The translations under genes and the position numbers were made by a program. DNA of 64,000 nucleotides from positions 1 through 64,000 of the forward strand of contig JAGTXK010000072.1 of the NCBI GenBank assembly GCA_019096195.1, written 5' to 3'. Shown piece by piece: positions 1 through 13,184 of this stretch. Numbering within the stretch: position 1 is the first letter of the stretch; every line of letters starts with the position of its first letter. Origin of the DNA: Boletus sp. NGJ (Eukaryota; Basidiomycota; Agaricomycetes; Boletales; Boletaceae). The notes under the pieces were generated by a model. That model did not search any database. It was not told the DNA's origin and worked only from the letters and a program-made list of their open reading frames with translations.

Positions 1-1005
1 CAATATATATAATTAAAACTTAGAGTCAAAAACTATCCAAACGAGTCATTGTTTTGAAATGGCTGCCAGTTCATCAATTCTTATTTATATCTCTGCAGAG
101 TACCTAGATTTCATCCTTGCCCTATTCCTATCCTGAATAGACCAGCTGCACCTCCTCCATACTTCAAGTTTGACAAAGAGAATTTGGATCTCATCACTCA
201 GTAAGCATGGATCACATAGATCAACATCAAAAGTTGAACTCTAATCAAAGGAAGTGCTTTCAATTTCATGTAACAAATCTTGCCAAGCATAAATTGGGTA
301 AACTCTATCAGCCTGATTTGCCCTATCACTTAATCTTGAAAACCTCACATCATTTGAAATAACAAAACTCTTGTAAGGTTTGCAAACCTATATGAATCAG
401 CTTCTATTTGTGATCCTATATATCTACACCACCATGCTCCTTGCTATTTATATATTGCATTCATAGGTCAGTATCTAAGAATTGCCCCCTCACAATCAAC
501 TTTCCCAGAAACACAAAATTCTGGTCAGTCACAATTGATGATCCTACTATCACTTGGAATGTCCAAGGACAAGCAGAGATCAAAGAAGAAGAACCTGCAA
601 ACTGGGAAAACCCTAACTATTAGAACAGTTGGCACAACCCAAATTTTGACAATGAGAATGCCTGGAATGCTCAACCCCTAGAAATTGAGCAACCAGACTG
701 TCACACACTCAAGTGGATTGATTGGATATTCTGACCAGCCAAATTCAACTAATCACTAATTAATTTTACTATTTATCTTTTCTCTCTAACTTTGTTAGCC
801 AGACCAGACACGAATACCATCTGGTTCTTGCTAGTTTTGTATCTGAAGTAATCCCTGTCATTGAACAAGCCAAATAGCTGGAAGACACTTAGGAAATAAA
901 CTCCACAATGGAGATATTTGAACTTTATCTTTAATAGATCTACCTAGTTCTTGTCTCTTGATTTCATTTCACTTGTAATCTAATCTAAGAACTTTCTCAC
1001 CTGAT
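1..1005. other. Unassigned AT-rich sequence before the fossil gag
   Basis: This stretch is AT-rich and broken, and lies upstream of the gag start of the outer retroelement fossil. Around 441-720 on the plus strand it reads as a tryptophan- and asparagine-rich peptide that I do not recognise. An earlier patch (about 110-200) also has coding texture. It should contain the outer element's 5' LTR if that survives, but I could not match any part of it to the candidate 3' LTR at 13.2 kb. It may be a 5' end lost or replaced by another insertion. No gene is supported. Confidence 0.3.
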
Positions 1006-1965
1006 ATGTCATCATTCAATCCCCACAACTTCAACTCAAATCAGTTTCTGCAAAACTTATATGCATGTGCAGATTATGATGCACAGATGGCATTGGTAGC
1101 CACACAGTTTGGACTGTTGGTTAGCCATGCAACCATGCTAGAAACTGCCCTGAATACAGCACAAGTGTAACTTGCTATAGTATCAGCTGTGACTACATTA
1201 TCTAAAGCATCAAAGAAGAGATTAATAAGTGTGGCTTAAGATAAAGACCTATATCACCATCAATCCAGAAATAATTCCCCCTAAGTTATATAAGGCAGTC
1301 ATTACTATCTTATCCCATATGATAGGACAATGAGCTGGAAATTTTATTACTGCTTACCTAGAAAAGGGAACAGCTTATCTATGGGATACACTAATAGTGG
1401 ATATTGAGAAACAGTTCTATTTCACAGCCAAGCCAGATTGGGCTCTAGAAAAATTCTGGAAGCTCAAATAAGGAAATACTTGCACTTGTGACTGGATGAC
1501 CAGTTCAGAAAACTCTATAAGGATGCTAACATCAGCAACACATATGGTGTGAACATTATTGAGTGCAATGTGAATCCTGAGATATGTGATCAAGTAATCA
1601 GACAGAGCAAATGAAGCATAGCAGATGTCTATACCTACCTCAAAGCAATTAGAGAAGTTAGAAACCATTGAAACCATGGTTTCCTTTGCAAAAGAACAGA
1701 ATTTGCTTCATCAAGTTCCTCCTATCACCCTAGACCATCTTGCAATCCTAATGCAATAGATGTTGATCAAATCCACAATAGTTTTAACAACAAAGAACAT
1801 GACATTGATGCATTCAGCAAGAAACTGGCAAAGAAAGGATTGACTGGATGCTTCAATTGTGGTGGAACTGGACACATAGGTAAAGATTGCAAGAAACCCT
1901 CCACCAAATGTTATGAATGTAATTGGTCTAGAGGAGATCATAAGAAGACTTGCTCCAAGTTCTGA
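1006..1965 (+). pseudogene. Fossil gag of the outer Ty3 element
   Basis: This is a capsid/nucleocapsid relic beginning at an ATG at 1006 with a Ser-Ser-Phe-Asn start. It ends with a CCHC zinc knuckle followed by a second Cys-rich stretch near 1900-1960. Gag packages element RNA in the family's virus-like particle. The reading frame is broken at several places. Confidence 0.65.
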
Positions 1966-2208
1966 AAAAATTGCACTATAGACAAAGAATCCACTGACTA
2001 TAAGGGAAAAGCCTGAGCAACTTGAACAATCTGGGTGTCCAAGTTGCTAATGTACCTAATCTTGTACATATCTAGTCCATCATCTAGTCTAAATTATCAT
2101 AGCCAAGTGGGGCCTTCAATTGATTTGCAGCTTGGCTAGGGCTCCAAACTGGTACTTAATTCCACTTCACACTTATTTCCAATCCCAGATAATGCTAGAA
2201 TTCACAAC

Positions 2209-3739
2209 TTGAACAATCACAATATTACTTTATCTATAGAGATTGCCCCTACTTGTCATTGGAATAAACTCATGAAAACCAAAGCTCTCTTAGACAGTGG
2301 AGCTAACACTATCTATATTGACAAGTCATATGTTCAGAAGATCAAACTTCCACTTCTCTCTCTACCTGATTCCATACCAGTATATAATATTAACAGAAGA
2401 TATAATGCTGCTGGATCTATTACCCATTCTGAACAAATCATAGCAGAAGTAACTAATCTGGAAAAGAATCAGATGATTCTAGGATACATGTGGCTTAGTA
2501 AACATGACCCTGAGATTGATTGGACTTCCAGAAAGATCCAAATGACTCAATGTCCCTCAACTTGTCAAACCCTAAACAGAAAACCCCCTTTCATATGCCA
2601 GATTGAATCTAAAGAGTGTAATTCTCTAGCTTATATTTTTGCCAAGAAACACAATGAACCTATCATGAAGAAAGATCTAAAACCAGAAGATCTTATTCCA
2701 AAATAGTACCATAAGCATATGAGAGTATTATCCAAGAAAGAATCAGAACAAATGCCCATATGAAAACCTTGATATCATGCCATAGATCTCAAGGATACCT
2801 TCAAACTGAAAAAAGGCTGTTTGATACCCCTTTCACCTGAAAAACAGAAGGAAGTATCAGTATCAGATTTCATTGATGATTAATTATCCAAAGGATACAT
2901 CAAACCTTCTAAATCACCACAAACATCACCTATGTTTTTCATACCTTAGAAAGATTGCTGAAAATGAATGGTACAGAACTACCAATATCTAAATGAACAC
3001 ACACAGTCAAGAACAATTATCCACTCCCTCTGATCTCACAGCTTGTGAACAAGCTCAAAGGATCAAAATGATTCACAAAGATAGATCTTCGCTGGTAATA
3101 TAATAATGTTCACATCAAAGAAGAAGACAAATAGAAAGCTGCCATCATATGTTACAGAGGCTCCTTCAAACATCTTGTAATGTATTTTGGATTGTGCAAC
3201 TCACCAGCTACTTTTCAAACCATAATGAATGAACTATTCTCAGATAGGCATGACATCATGGTTGTTTACATTGACAATCTCATAATCTTTATAAAAACAA
3301 ATGACATCACAGAACACAAAAGAAAGTATTGCAACACCTTGAAGACAATAATCTATTTGCAAAACCAGAGAAATGCACCTTCAGTGTCCAAGAAGTGGAA
3401 TTCCTTGGCATGATAGTAGCTAGAAACAGAATCAAAATGGACAATAGTAAATTCAAAGCTATTAAGGAATGGCTGATTTCAAAGAATGTTAGAGGTGTAT
3501 GCAGTTTTCTTGGTCTAGCAAACTTCTATTGAAGATTTATTGAAAGATATGCCCAAGTGGCATAACCTTTAAATGAACTCACTAGGAAAGATATACCCTT
3601 TAAATGGAAAGAGGCATAGCAAACAGCATTTGATATGCTTAAACATACATTCACCACTGCCTCTATTCTCACTTATTCCAATAATGACAAAGTATTCTGA
3701 CTGGAAATGGATGCTTCTAATTATGCCACCAGAGCAGTA
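2209..3739 (+). pseudogene. Fossil pol of the outer Ty3 element, 5' part
   Basis: The aspartic protease domain is readable at 2209-2706, with LLDSGANTIYID at its active site. Reverse transcriptase follows to about 3560, with the conserved MYFGLCNSPATFQ region at 3180 and the VVYIDN catalytic box near 3262. The connection into RNase H starts near 3560 and is cut at 3739 by the left LTR of the inner element. The part is broken several times. Confidence 0.75.
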
Positions 3740-4098
3740 TGAAACGATCCCAACATTTTCACCTAAGGTTATTGTAGTTAGCTAGACTTAGCGACCCCAC
3801 GAACGCTTATGTAGTTACCTTATGCCTAGACCCTAAGTCTAGAAGTCTTATGTCATACCTACGTCAGGGCTATGTCATAACCTTCTACCCATAGAATAGC
3901 CCAGACCCCACTATATCACCATACATCATACGGAACATTCTAGCACCCTCCACACCGGCCCTAAACCATGGCCTGTGCTCATGAGTAGGTAGTATATAAG
4001 TAGCATAGCAATATCTGTATTAGGTAGCTTTGGAATTCCTTTTCTCTCTCTTGGATAGTGCATTTACACCCCTTGAGATATTAAGGCTTTCTCTTTCA
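3740..4098 (+). repeat. Left LTR of the inner Ty3 element
   Basis: This 359-bp LTR begins TGAAAC and ends CTTTCA. It contains a TATA-like box (tatataagta, about 3991-4000) placed to drive element transcription. By eye about 15 of 359 positions differ from the right LTR, almost all of them transitions. Confidence 0.93.
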
Positions 4099-4110
4099 AA
4101 TTCCAAAGCT
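4099..4110 (+). promoter_or_regulatory. Self-priming primer-binding site of the inner element
   Basis: The 12 bases directly after the left LTR (aattccaaagct) are an exact reverse complement of 4026-4037 inside the same LTR (agctttggaatt). Those LTR bases lie about 30 bp after the TATA-like box, so they should be close to the 5' end of the element RNA. This arrangement is the self-priming mode known for the Tf1/sushi group, in which the RNA's own 5' end replaces a tRNA primer. Confidence 0.75.
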
Positions 4111-5184
4111 ATACCTCGTCCCCGGGCTCTTTGCCTCTGGACATTTCCTCCCGTCTCTCATCACTTCTTGCCTAGTCAGTGCAAACTTATTGCCCACTAG
4201 TACCACTCCTGTTTCGATCCAATCCCCTCTATCCCTTCCTGCTAGCACAATCGAGTGCATTTGTTTAGTGCTATGCATAATTCCAGCCTACTAGGTGGTG
4301 GCAAGTGATGAACTAAACCTCAACTAGCAACATAGGTTCTGGGGCTACGGTCACTGTTGCCAACGCCCTCCTCCCCCCACTCCCGAATGTGCGGGCTCTT
4401 CACTGCCGTTCACCCCATACTGGACCTCAGGTTAGAGGAACCCACTGGTACACATGACGTACTCAAGTAAAGCACTCAGTGAAACACTTGTCTATATGCC
4501 TGTCCAGTATCATAAGTTAGGATAACATTGCTACTGGGCATAGTGCACAAGCCCCCTTTCTCAAGCGAGTGCCAACTCGAGCATACACTGGTCCTATGAT
4601 AGTGGGCTCAGGTTCACGTGATCACCCGTGACATCACGTAGCTGTGATAGGGAGATTTATCTCACCTTTCCCCCATGCAGCACCTTCCTGTAGTAAGGAA
4701 GTTATACTCCAGTTCCTCCAACTCTCCCAATTCCTGACGGTGCACGGTCATTCCCGCTGTTATTCTTTTCAAGCTGCCTCTGGAGCAGACCCACTCTTAT
4801 CAAGTCTTCCACCGCAGATACATCTGGGCACACTCCGACTACTTCCTCATCATACACATGACCTTGACCACCTACTCACCAACGAATACCCAGCACATAC
4901 GAATCATCACCAGACTAGCGCAACTCGCAGAACTAAGACGAGATAACCACAGTCCCGAGCCCCTACAGTCCTGAGCCCCTACAGTCGCTCCCCCCGCTCC
5001 TGGGAGCTTCATGGATCTGGCACAGAGAGCCGCTGCCCAAGGCCTTCCAACCCTCCAACTCAACCAGCCCGCTCCCTGACCCCCTGTCTCTACCCACCTA
5101 CAGCAGGAGGTGGCAGCCTACAACCTTCACCAATCCATCCTCTGATACAACGTCTGGCACCAGCAGTTTGCCGAGGACCCCATA

Positions 5185-6410
5185 GTGGCTGGACCCCTGC
5201 CCCCAATCCACGAACCCAACGTGACCCCCATCAGGGTCAATATCCCATCCCCCGTGAGGACACCCTGGGCCCCACCACTGGCCCATCCACTGCTGTTCCC
5301 TCTGTTGCTGCCATCCAGCCCAAGTTCACCTGGGCAGCCGAGAGCACCAGCACGTGGATTCCCACCAACTTCCCCCCGGATTGGGAAGAGCTTGGCCTCC
5401 AAACCGGACCATTATGATGGGAACAAGGATAAGTTCATTCAGTGGTGGTGGACAATGACCTTGTACCTAAATGGGTTCGAGACCGAGCTGACGGATCAGC
5501 AGAAAATACTCATTGTCTTATCATACATATGCAGTGAGAACACAGCAGGCCACTTCTCAGACTTACTGGCTGAGGGCAACGCATGCGCCCTTGTCAGTTT
5601 TGAATTCTTTGTCAACAAGCTGAAGAAGACATTCCAACCCGCAGGCCTCATGCGAATGGCAGAGCAGAAGCTCTTCACCCTGAGGCAGGGGAAGGATGCC
5701 ATCAAAGACTACTTCACCCAGCTATACCAACTGGCCACCGAGGCCAAATTCGATGTAAGAGTCAACAGGCAAACCATCATGAACCAGATCTGACACCAGG
5801 CACACAACGACCTGGTCGAATACGTTGAAAGGCACAAGCCCGACCTCATCGACAGCATGGACATCCATGAATGGGAAGAAGTGTTGGTGAGGGCCGAAGA
5901 AGTCCTCAGCACCATTGCGGAAAGGAAGAAGGTCACTTCCATGTATGCCACTGGCCCAACGTACAACCCCAGGTTTGTCCCCCATCCCCGATACACCCCA
6001 CCTGCCAGAGCCCAGCCAGCTCCACAACCCTCAACGCCTGCAGCGCATCCGCATCCTCAGCAAACCAGCACCTTCACTAGACAAGGCACACACAGCCGGC
6101 CTATGCAGAAAGTGCAGAAAGCCATGGCCATGTGCAGACAACCCCCCTTGCCCTTGCCCACAGGCAAGAAGTATCACAGTGAATGGACAAGAGGTCCAAC
6201 CGAACATGTTTGCAGCCATCTGGGCCATGATGAACTCTGCAGAGGCTCCTCAGGAGGAGCAAGTAGCTTATGCATTGGATGTAACACCAGAATTGGGTTT
6301 TCAGCTCATACAATAGATACCAGTCGCGCTACTATACCCCCTAAGTCATTGTCAAACAATAGATTTGCTATTCTTGACCTTGACAAGACTGAAACCGAAA
6401 ACTGAGTGAA
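5185..6410 (+). pseudogene. Fossil gag of the inner Ty3 element
   Basis: The relic has a proline-rich N-terminal part and then a retrotransposon gag core near 5390-5790, with a KPDHYDGNKDKFIQW-type start and a tryptophan-rich helix. A Cys-rich patch that may be the nucleocapsid lies near 6096-6160. The frame is broken in a few places. Confidence 0.75.
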
Positions 6411-6799
6411 CCTCCCTGGCACCCTGCCAATAAGAAATGTGACCATCATACCATGGAAGGTAAAATTCGCCCCATCCATAAAACGAGATGACAGACCAAA
6501 CAATGCTGACACCATACCCCGCAAACACCCAAAAGAAGCATGAAAGGAAGAGACATCCTCTTATTCCTGATTAAACACATTAGACCCTTGGTCTATACGT
6601 TGGATAAAGGCCCAGGTGGAAAATATGGATGTAGAATGAAGCATCCACCACCTCAAGTCCTTCATCCACGATACCAGGACGATCAAAGTGTCTCAGGACC
6701 TCATGCAGGACCTCTGAAAACTTTCCAATGAAGACGTGTGCTGGGTTCTTCACAACCTCCAACATGTACCCAAATTCCAGAAAGCCTCCCCCCAATCAA

Positions 6800-9700
6800 C
6801 CAAGTGAAACTCCCTGGAGATCCCTGTCAAAGTGACCCTCACAAACCACCAGACCACCAAAGTCAAGGCGCTGGTCAACTTGGGTTGCACTGGATCCTCC
6901 ATACATGAGAAGTTCATGGCTGAAAAGGGGATACCCACTCACTCACTCCCCTGCCCCCTCACCATCTACAATGCTGACAGCACACCAAACACCAGAGGCA
7001 AGGTAGAAAAATTCATGATACTTGAGCTCCAAGTCCATGACCACAAGGAACAACTGGCCCTTGCCATGACAAACCTCAGGCCCAACACAATATTCCTCAG
7101 ACACAACTGGCTGAAAATGCATAATCCAGCCATCAATTGAAGAATGGGCAGGATCTCCTTCTACTGCAAGGGAGACCATGTCGCGAGTAAGGTAGACAAG
7201 GAAGAGGATGAAATGGACGTAGATTACATGCCTTCCCAAGGCGACTGTCTGTTCAAAATCGATGTAATAGAATACATGTGAAATCAAAATGTTGCAATGG
7301 AAGTAGCCATTAAGGACTACACCCAAAAGAAAAAGAAAACCTTCAAGGAAGCCGCCTCGAAGTATGTCCACGAATTCAAAGATGTCTTCAACAAAGAGAG
7401 CTTTGACATGCTATCCCCAAGATGCCCTTGGGATCACGCCATCGAGCTCCTCCCAGGAAATCACAAAGTGGACTGTAAGATCTATCCCCTAAACCCTGGC
7501 GAACAAAAGGAGCTCGACACCTTCCTCAAGGAAATTTTCAAATCCAGAAGAATACAACCTTTCAAATCCCCCTTCGCATCGGTGTTCTTCTTCATCAAGA
7601 AGAAAGACGGACGCCTCCACTCCATACAAGATTACCACAAGCTGAATGCAGTGACCAAAAGAAACCAATACCCCCTCCCACTCATAAGCAAACTAGTTGA
7701 CAAGCTCAAATTGGCCAAGTACTACACCAAGTTTAACGTGAGATGGGGTTACAACAACATACAGATGGCAGAGGGGGATGAATGGAAGGTGGCCTTTTGA
7801 ACCAACCACAGACTCTTCGAGCTGCTCATGATGTTCTTCAGACTCACCAATTCCCTGGTGATGTTCCAGACAATGATGAACGCACTGTTCAAGAATTTGG
7901 TGGACTGAGGCATAGTGGTCGTCTATATAGACAATATCATGATATTCACGAAGACCCTCGAAGAACACTGAAAAATAGTACATGAAGTACTACAAATCCT
8001 AAGAGATGCCCACCTATACCTGCATCATGACAAATGCGACTTTGAAGTCCAGGAAACTGAGTTCCTCGGACTCATTGTTGCACAAGACAAGGTAAAGATG
8101 GATGGAAAGAAAGTAGAAGCCATCAAAAGTTGGCCAACCCCCACATTGAAGAAGATGCTATGAGGATTCCTCGGATTCCTCAACTTCTACCAACGATTTG
8201 TCAAAAACTTCGCCATGATTGCATGCCCCCTAAACGCGCTCACATCGGTGAAGAAGGACTTCGAGTGGACAACAGCCTGCCAAGAGGCTTTCCAAACTCT
8301 CAAGGATACCATCTCCTCCACCCTGGCACTGGCCATGCCAACTGACAACGACCCCTCCTGGATTGAAATGGACAGTTCAGGCATTGGCATCAGCGCCATC
8401 CTCTTCCAATGACATGACAGTGTATGGCACCCCATCACCTTCATCTCCTGTTCCCTCAATGATGCAGAGTGGAACTACCATGCGGCAGACCTTGAGATGC
8501 TCATAATCATGTTCACCCTCAATGAGTGGCGACAATACCTCCTCGAGGCTGCACACCCAATCGAGATCTGGACGGATCACAAGAACCTTGAGTTTTTCTG
8601 CTGTCCCCAGGATCTCACCCACCGCCAGGCCAGATGGCAACAAGTACTACAGGAATACCACATAGTAATCAGCCATAGACCCGGCAAAACTAACTCTGCA
8701 GATCCTCTGTCCCGGAGGCCAGACTTTGAAAAGGGGGTGACATCCGACAACACCGCACAAACCCTACTGTAATAATATAGGAAATTTTCAAACTTTTCAA
8801 ACGCTCACTTACTTTTCATTTTCTTCAACTCTTTTCTTCATAAGTCACGTGACTGTGCACATGACCATGGGAACACATCACATGATAGGTCTAGAACCTA
8901 TGACGTCATATGACATCACACCTCATGTGATCCATGCCTCTTTAATTTCCGCTCTTCTCACACAGCCCTGTTAATCTCCGTTTTACTATACGTAGTAATT
9001 TATCACACGCACTGCTTGGTCCGTGCGCATTCTCTCCATGTATATAAACTAGCACTTTGACGACTGGTATCCCCAGTCTAATCCATTTGTCTCTTCCTCC
9101 AATAATCTATTAGCTTCGGCCATCGGTCATTGTAGGGTTAGGAATAGTCAGGCCTAAGACTCCCCACCTGATTCGTTCAGCCAGGACTTGTGTAGCCTGT
9201 GAAGCATGTTCGAGCCTTGTGGATTGTTTTCCAAAAGGGATTCATAACACCTACTCCCTGATGCACCTTTTTCGCCCCCACCATTGCCAACCTCCACAAC
9301 AGTCTCCCTCAAGGCTGTTGCACCAGCGAGCACACTCTCAAGAATCACAAAAATGCAATACAAACTTGAGCAGTTCACCAAAGATGGCCTAGAAAAGAAG
9401 AATTCCCCTTGGACCCACAAGGAAGGGCTCGTCCACTGGAAGTCACTCGTGTATGTGCCAAACAACGCAAAACTCCGGGAAGACATCCTTATTGCTAACC
9501 ATGATCACCTGATCGCTGGCCATCCCGGTATCCGGCAAACGTGTGATCTAATTGTGAGCAAGTACTACTGGCCATCACTACGGAGGGACATGGAATCCTA
9601 CATGAAGGGGTGCGATACGTGCCAAAAGGTCAAAGCCAAGACCTCAGCGATCCACACACCACTCCACCCAAACAAAATCCCGTCGTCCCCTTGGGAGATA

Positions 9701-10942
9701 ATCTCCGTAGACTTAATCAGCCCCCTTCCACAATCTGATGGCAAGAATGCCATCCTCGTCATCATGGACTGTTTCTCAAAGATGATCCACCTAGCACCCG
9801 CCATGGACACCATTACATCACAAGGAGTTGCAACAATCTTCCCTGACCAAGTGTTCAAGCTCCACGGCGTCCCCCGAAAGGTGATCTCCGACTGAGGAAC
9901 ACAATTCATATCCTCATTCATGCATGACCTCTACTCCCTCCTCAGCATCAAAGCCAACCCGTCCATGGCCTATCACCCTCAAACCAATGGCCAGACAGAA
10001 CACGTCAACCAAGAGGTAGAGAAATACCTGCACATCTACATTAATCATCACCAGACCAACTGGGCAGAATGGTTACCACTGGCCAAGTTCACCCACAACT
10101 CCCAGACCACTAGCGCCACAGGTGTCTCGCTGTTCCTGCTGAACTATGGGCAGCAACCACTCCTACCCAACAAAAGAGTGGAAGTACAGAATGAGTCCAC
10201 CACCTCCTTCGCTGAGACAATGAAAAAACACCACGACTCAGCAAAAGACGCACTAGAGAAAGTGGCACAAGTGATGAAAAGGTCCCACAACAAACGTGCC
10301 TCCCCCATCGTCAAATACACCATTGGCCAACAGGTTCTACTCAAAGGAACTCACATCCAAACTAACCAACCAACAAGAAAATTTGATAATAAACGACATG
10401 GGCTGTTCAGGGTGAAGTGAAAAGTAGGCAAGGCCTCCTACAAGCTCAACCTCCTGAAAATGTGGAAGGGAATTCACCCCGTCTTCCACGAATTACTTCT
10501 CACACCCTACCACCCTGGCACATCCCCCTCCCAGACAAAACCAAAACCACTGCCCCTGGTTATCGTCCAACAACAAGAGGAGTACGAAGTCGAACATGTC
10601 GCTGACTCACGTAAGCGATGCAGCAAAACAGAATACCTCGTGCAGTGGAAAGGGTACTCTTGCGAAGAGCGCACTTGGGAACCAAAAAAGAACATCTCAA
10701 ACGCCCCACAGGTGATCAAGAAGTTCCATCGTGAAAACTCCACCACCATCCGCACCCTTGCAGATGATGAATGTGATTGCCCAACGTGCGCATTCCCCAG
10801 CACCCCACTATTCAACAACCCATCCTTCTGCTCGTACACGGCATCCCTTAACCGACTACCTGACCATCTCTTCGAAGTCCCCAAACCCCACAGAGACGTC
10901 AGACTCACCGGTATCATCGTCAACCAGGAGTTCAATGGCTAA
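6800..10942 (+). pseudogene. Fossil pol of the inner Ty3 element, with chromodomain
   Basis: A protease relic is followed by reverse transcriptase (7297-8200), RNase H with a D-H-K-N-L-E-F-F signature near 8570-8600, and the integrase zinc-binding HHCC region near 9500-9630. The integrase core spans about 9690-9900 and 9960-10140, and includes YHPQTNGQTEHVNQEVEKYL. The C-terminal chromodomain (about 10565-10735, EYLVQWKGY and TWEP motifs) places it among chromoviruses, whose integrases bind modified chromatin. The region is interrupted by the solo LTR at 8768-9249 and is broken at several other points. Confidence 0.85.
8768..9249 (+). repeat. Solo LTR nested in the inner element
   Basis: This 482-bp LTR starts TGTAAT and ends ATAACA. 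It is flanked on both sides by the 5-bp target duplication cctac (8763-8767 and 9250-9254). It carries a TATA-like box (tgtatataaact near 9039). The internal region was presumably lost by LTR-LTR recombination. Its first 40 bases and its CACATGA-rich part resemble the LTR at 38194-38683 (minus), so both nests share this family. Confidence 0.88.
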
Positions 10943-10953
10943 AAAGGGGGTAA

Positions 10954-11312
10954 TGAAACAATCCCAACATTTTCACCTAAGGTTATTGTAGTTAGCTAGA
11001 CTTAGCGACCCCACGAACACTTACATAGTTACCTTATGCCTAGACCCTAAGTCTAGAAGTCTTACGTCATACCTACGTCAGGGCTATGTCATAACCCTAT
11101 ACCCATAGAACAGCCCAGACCCCACTACATCACCGTACATCATACGGAACATTCTAGCACCCTCCACACCGGCCCTAAACCATGGCCTATGCTCATGAGT
11201 AGGTAGTATATAAGTAGCGTAGCAATATCTGTATTAGGTAGCTTTAGAATTCCTTTTCTCTCTCTTGGATAGTGCGTTTGCACCCCTTGAGATATTAAGG
11301 CTTTCTCTTTCA
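10954..11312 (+). repeat. Right LTR of the inner Ty3 element
   Basis: This 359-bp copy of the left LTR follows a polypurine tract (10941-10950). It ends where the outer element's RNase H coding resumes. Confidence 0.93.
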
Positions 11313-13060
11313 CAGTGCTCTCTATAGAACAGAATGGAAAATGGCACCCTGTTGGATTCTCCTCACACTCCATAACCTCTGAAGAATGTAACTACCCCAT
11401 AGACGATAAGAAAATGCTTAGTGTCATTAAATCACTTGAATAATGGTGTCATTACCTTAAAGGTGCATACCATCAGTTTGAAATCTGGAATGATCATGCT
11501 AATCTCCAATGGTTTATGAAACAGCAAGATCTTGACCATTGACAAGCCTGATGGGCACAACACCTCACACATTTCAATTACACATGGTTATAAGGCAGGC
11601 ACCACTATGGGAAAAGCCAATGCTTTATCTTGATGTGAAGATCACACTATTGGGATAGAAAATGACAATACTGGAGTGCTAGTCATTTTTCCTCAGCAGA
11701 TTAGTGTTACAGAAGTTTGCATTGCTATAGACTCTGATCTCATCATCAACAAAATCAGAAAAGCCATACATCTACTCAAAGAATCTAACATCACCACTTT
11801 ATGTAACAAATATGACATTGACATACACAAAGATGATGACAAAGAAGGAAAGATCTATATATCTGATGATTAAGGATTATGAATGGAGATTATTAGATTG
11901 CATCATAATACTCCAGTCACAGGTCATCCTGAATCAGAAAAGATCATAGAACTTGTACAATGAAGCTATATATGGCCTGGCATGAACACATTCATCAAAG
12001 AATATGTCTCTAGATGTGAATGATGTACAAGATGCAAGCCATCTCATATAGCACCACCTGGAAAACTTTGACCACTAGAACTACCTAATATGCCCTGGAT
12101 CAAAGTAACCATAGATTTCACCACAGATCTATCCATATTTAAAGGATTTGACTCAATCCTAGTAGTCATTGATCAATTCTCTAAAGAAGTTGAATTCATT
12201 CCATACAATAAAACAGTCACTGCACTGGATACAGCTTGCCTATATTTCCATAATGTTTGGAAAAATCATGGACTACCTCAGAGTATTGTGTCAAATAGAG
12301 GACCACAATATGCATTCCAAGTCATGAAAGACTTATCTCAGACTCTTTACTGCTGAAAAGCAAGATTGGGTTGATTGGTTACCTTTAGCACAATTCTCCT
12401 ATAATGCTAAGAAGCAGGCTTCTATACAAAAGTCACCCTTTGAAGTGACACAATTATATGTTTCTTAAATGGGCTTTGAATAGAAAGTTACCAAAGCATG
12501 TGCAGCAGAAGAATTCACTACCACCATGTAGGATATACTAGCCCAAATAATAGCTAATCTTGAAAAAGCACAACAATGGATGAAAGTCCAAGCAGACAAA
12601 CATAGATCTGAAGCCCCTAAATATCAGATTAGCAATAAAGTTTGGCTTTCAACTAAGAATCTAAAGCTAACTTATGCATCTAAAAAGAAGCTTACAGAAT
12701 GATGATTAGAACCATATGAAATCATGGAACTTGTAGGAGATAATGCACTAGAACTGTGATTACCATGCTCAATATATATACATCCAGTTGTTAACATATC
12801 TTGTGTTCATCCCTACAAAGATCATCTAGAAGAACAAACAATCTTCCATCCTGGTCCAGTGAATGTCACTGAAGATTGAGAAATTGAATATGAAGTTGAT
12901 TACATTGTTGATATCTGATTCAGAAGAGATTGCCTAGAATATCTTGTGCATTGGCAAGGATATATGGATGAAGATTGTACATGGGAACCTCTAAGCAACC
13001 TTGATGGTGCTTAGAAATTAATACAAGAGTTCCATAAGAAACATTCTAATGCCCCTCAAT
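11313..13060 (+). pseudogene. Fossil pol of the outer Ty3 element, 3' part
   Basis: RNase H coding continues from the right LTR to about 11640. Integrase follows, with an HHCC-like region near 11900-12050 and core pieces at 12090-12356. A chromodomain with EYLVHWQGY-type and TWEP-type motifs ends near 13050. The part is broken many times and reads as an old copy. Confidence 0.75.
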
Positions 13061-13184
13061 GTATCTGCCTTACACAAACAGATTTCTTCTTGAGCTTTAC
13101 AGACTATGGATTTCCTTCACAAGAAATTCCTTCACCAAAACCACCTTTCAATCATCTGGAAGTCAATTCATAGAGAGAGGATAG

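Larger units (their letters stand above)
3740..11312 (+). mobile_element. Inner Ty3 chromovirus with both LTRs, broken
   Basis: This 7.57-kb element is bounded by 359-bp direct repeats (3740-4098 and 10954-11312), each starting TG and ending CA. The flanks read cagta on the left and cagtg on the right, a 4-5 bp target duplication inside the outer element's RNase H region. Internal order is a self-priming-type primer site, gag (about 5185-6410), protease (about 6830-7140), reverse transcriptase (about 7300-8200), RNase H (about 8200-8770), integrase (about 9284-10400), chromodomain (about 10565-10735), and a polypurine tract AAAAAGGGGG just before the right LTR. A solo LTR sits between RNase H and integrase. 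The coding part is broken at roughly ten places. The LTRs differ at about 4% of sites, so it is moderately young compared with the outer fossil. Confidence 0.92.

Noticed and set aside
8768-9249. Reading the gap between RNase H and integrase as part of the inner element
   Set aside because: TG...CA ends and exact cctac duplications on both sides show it is a separate solo LTR insertion.
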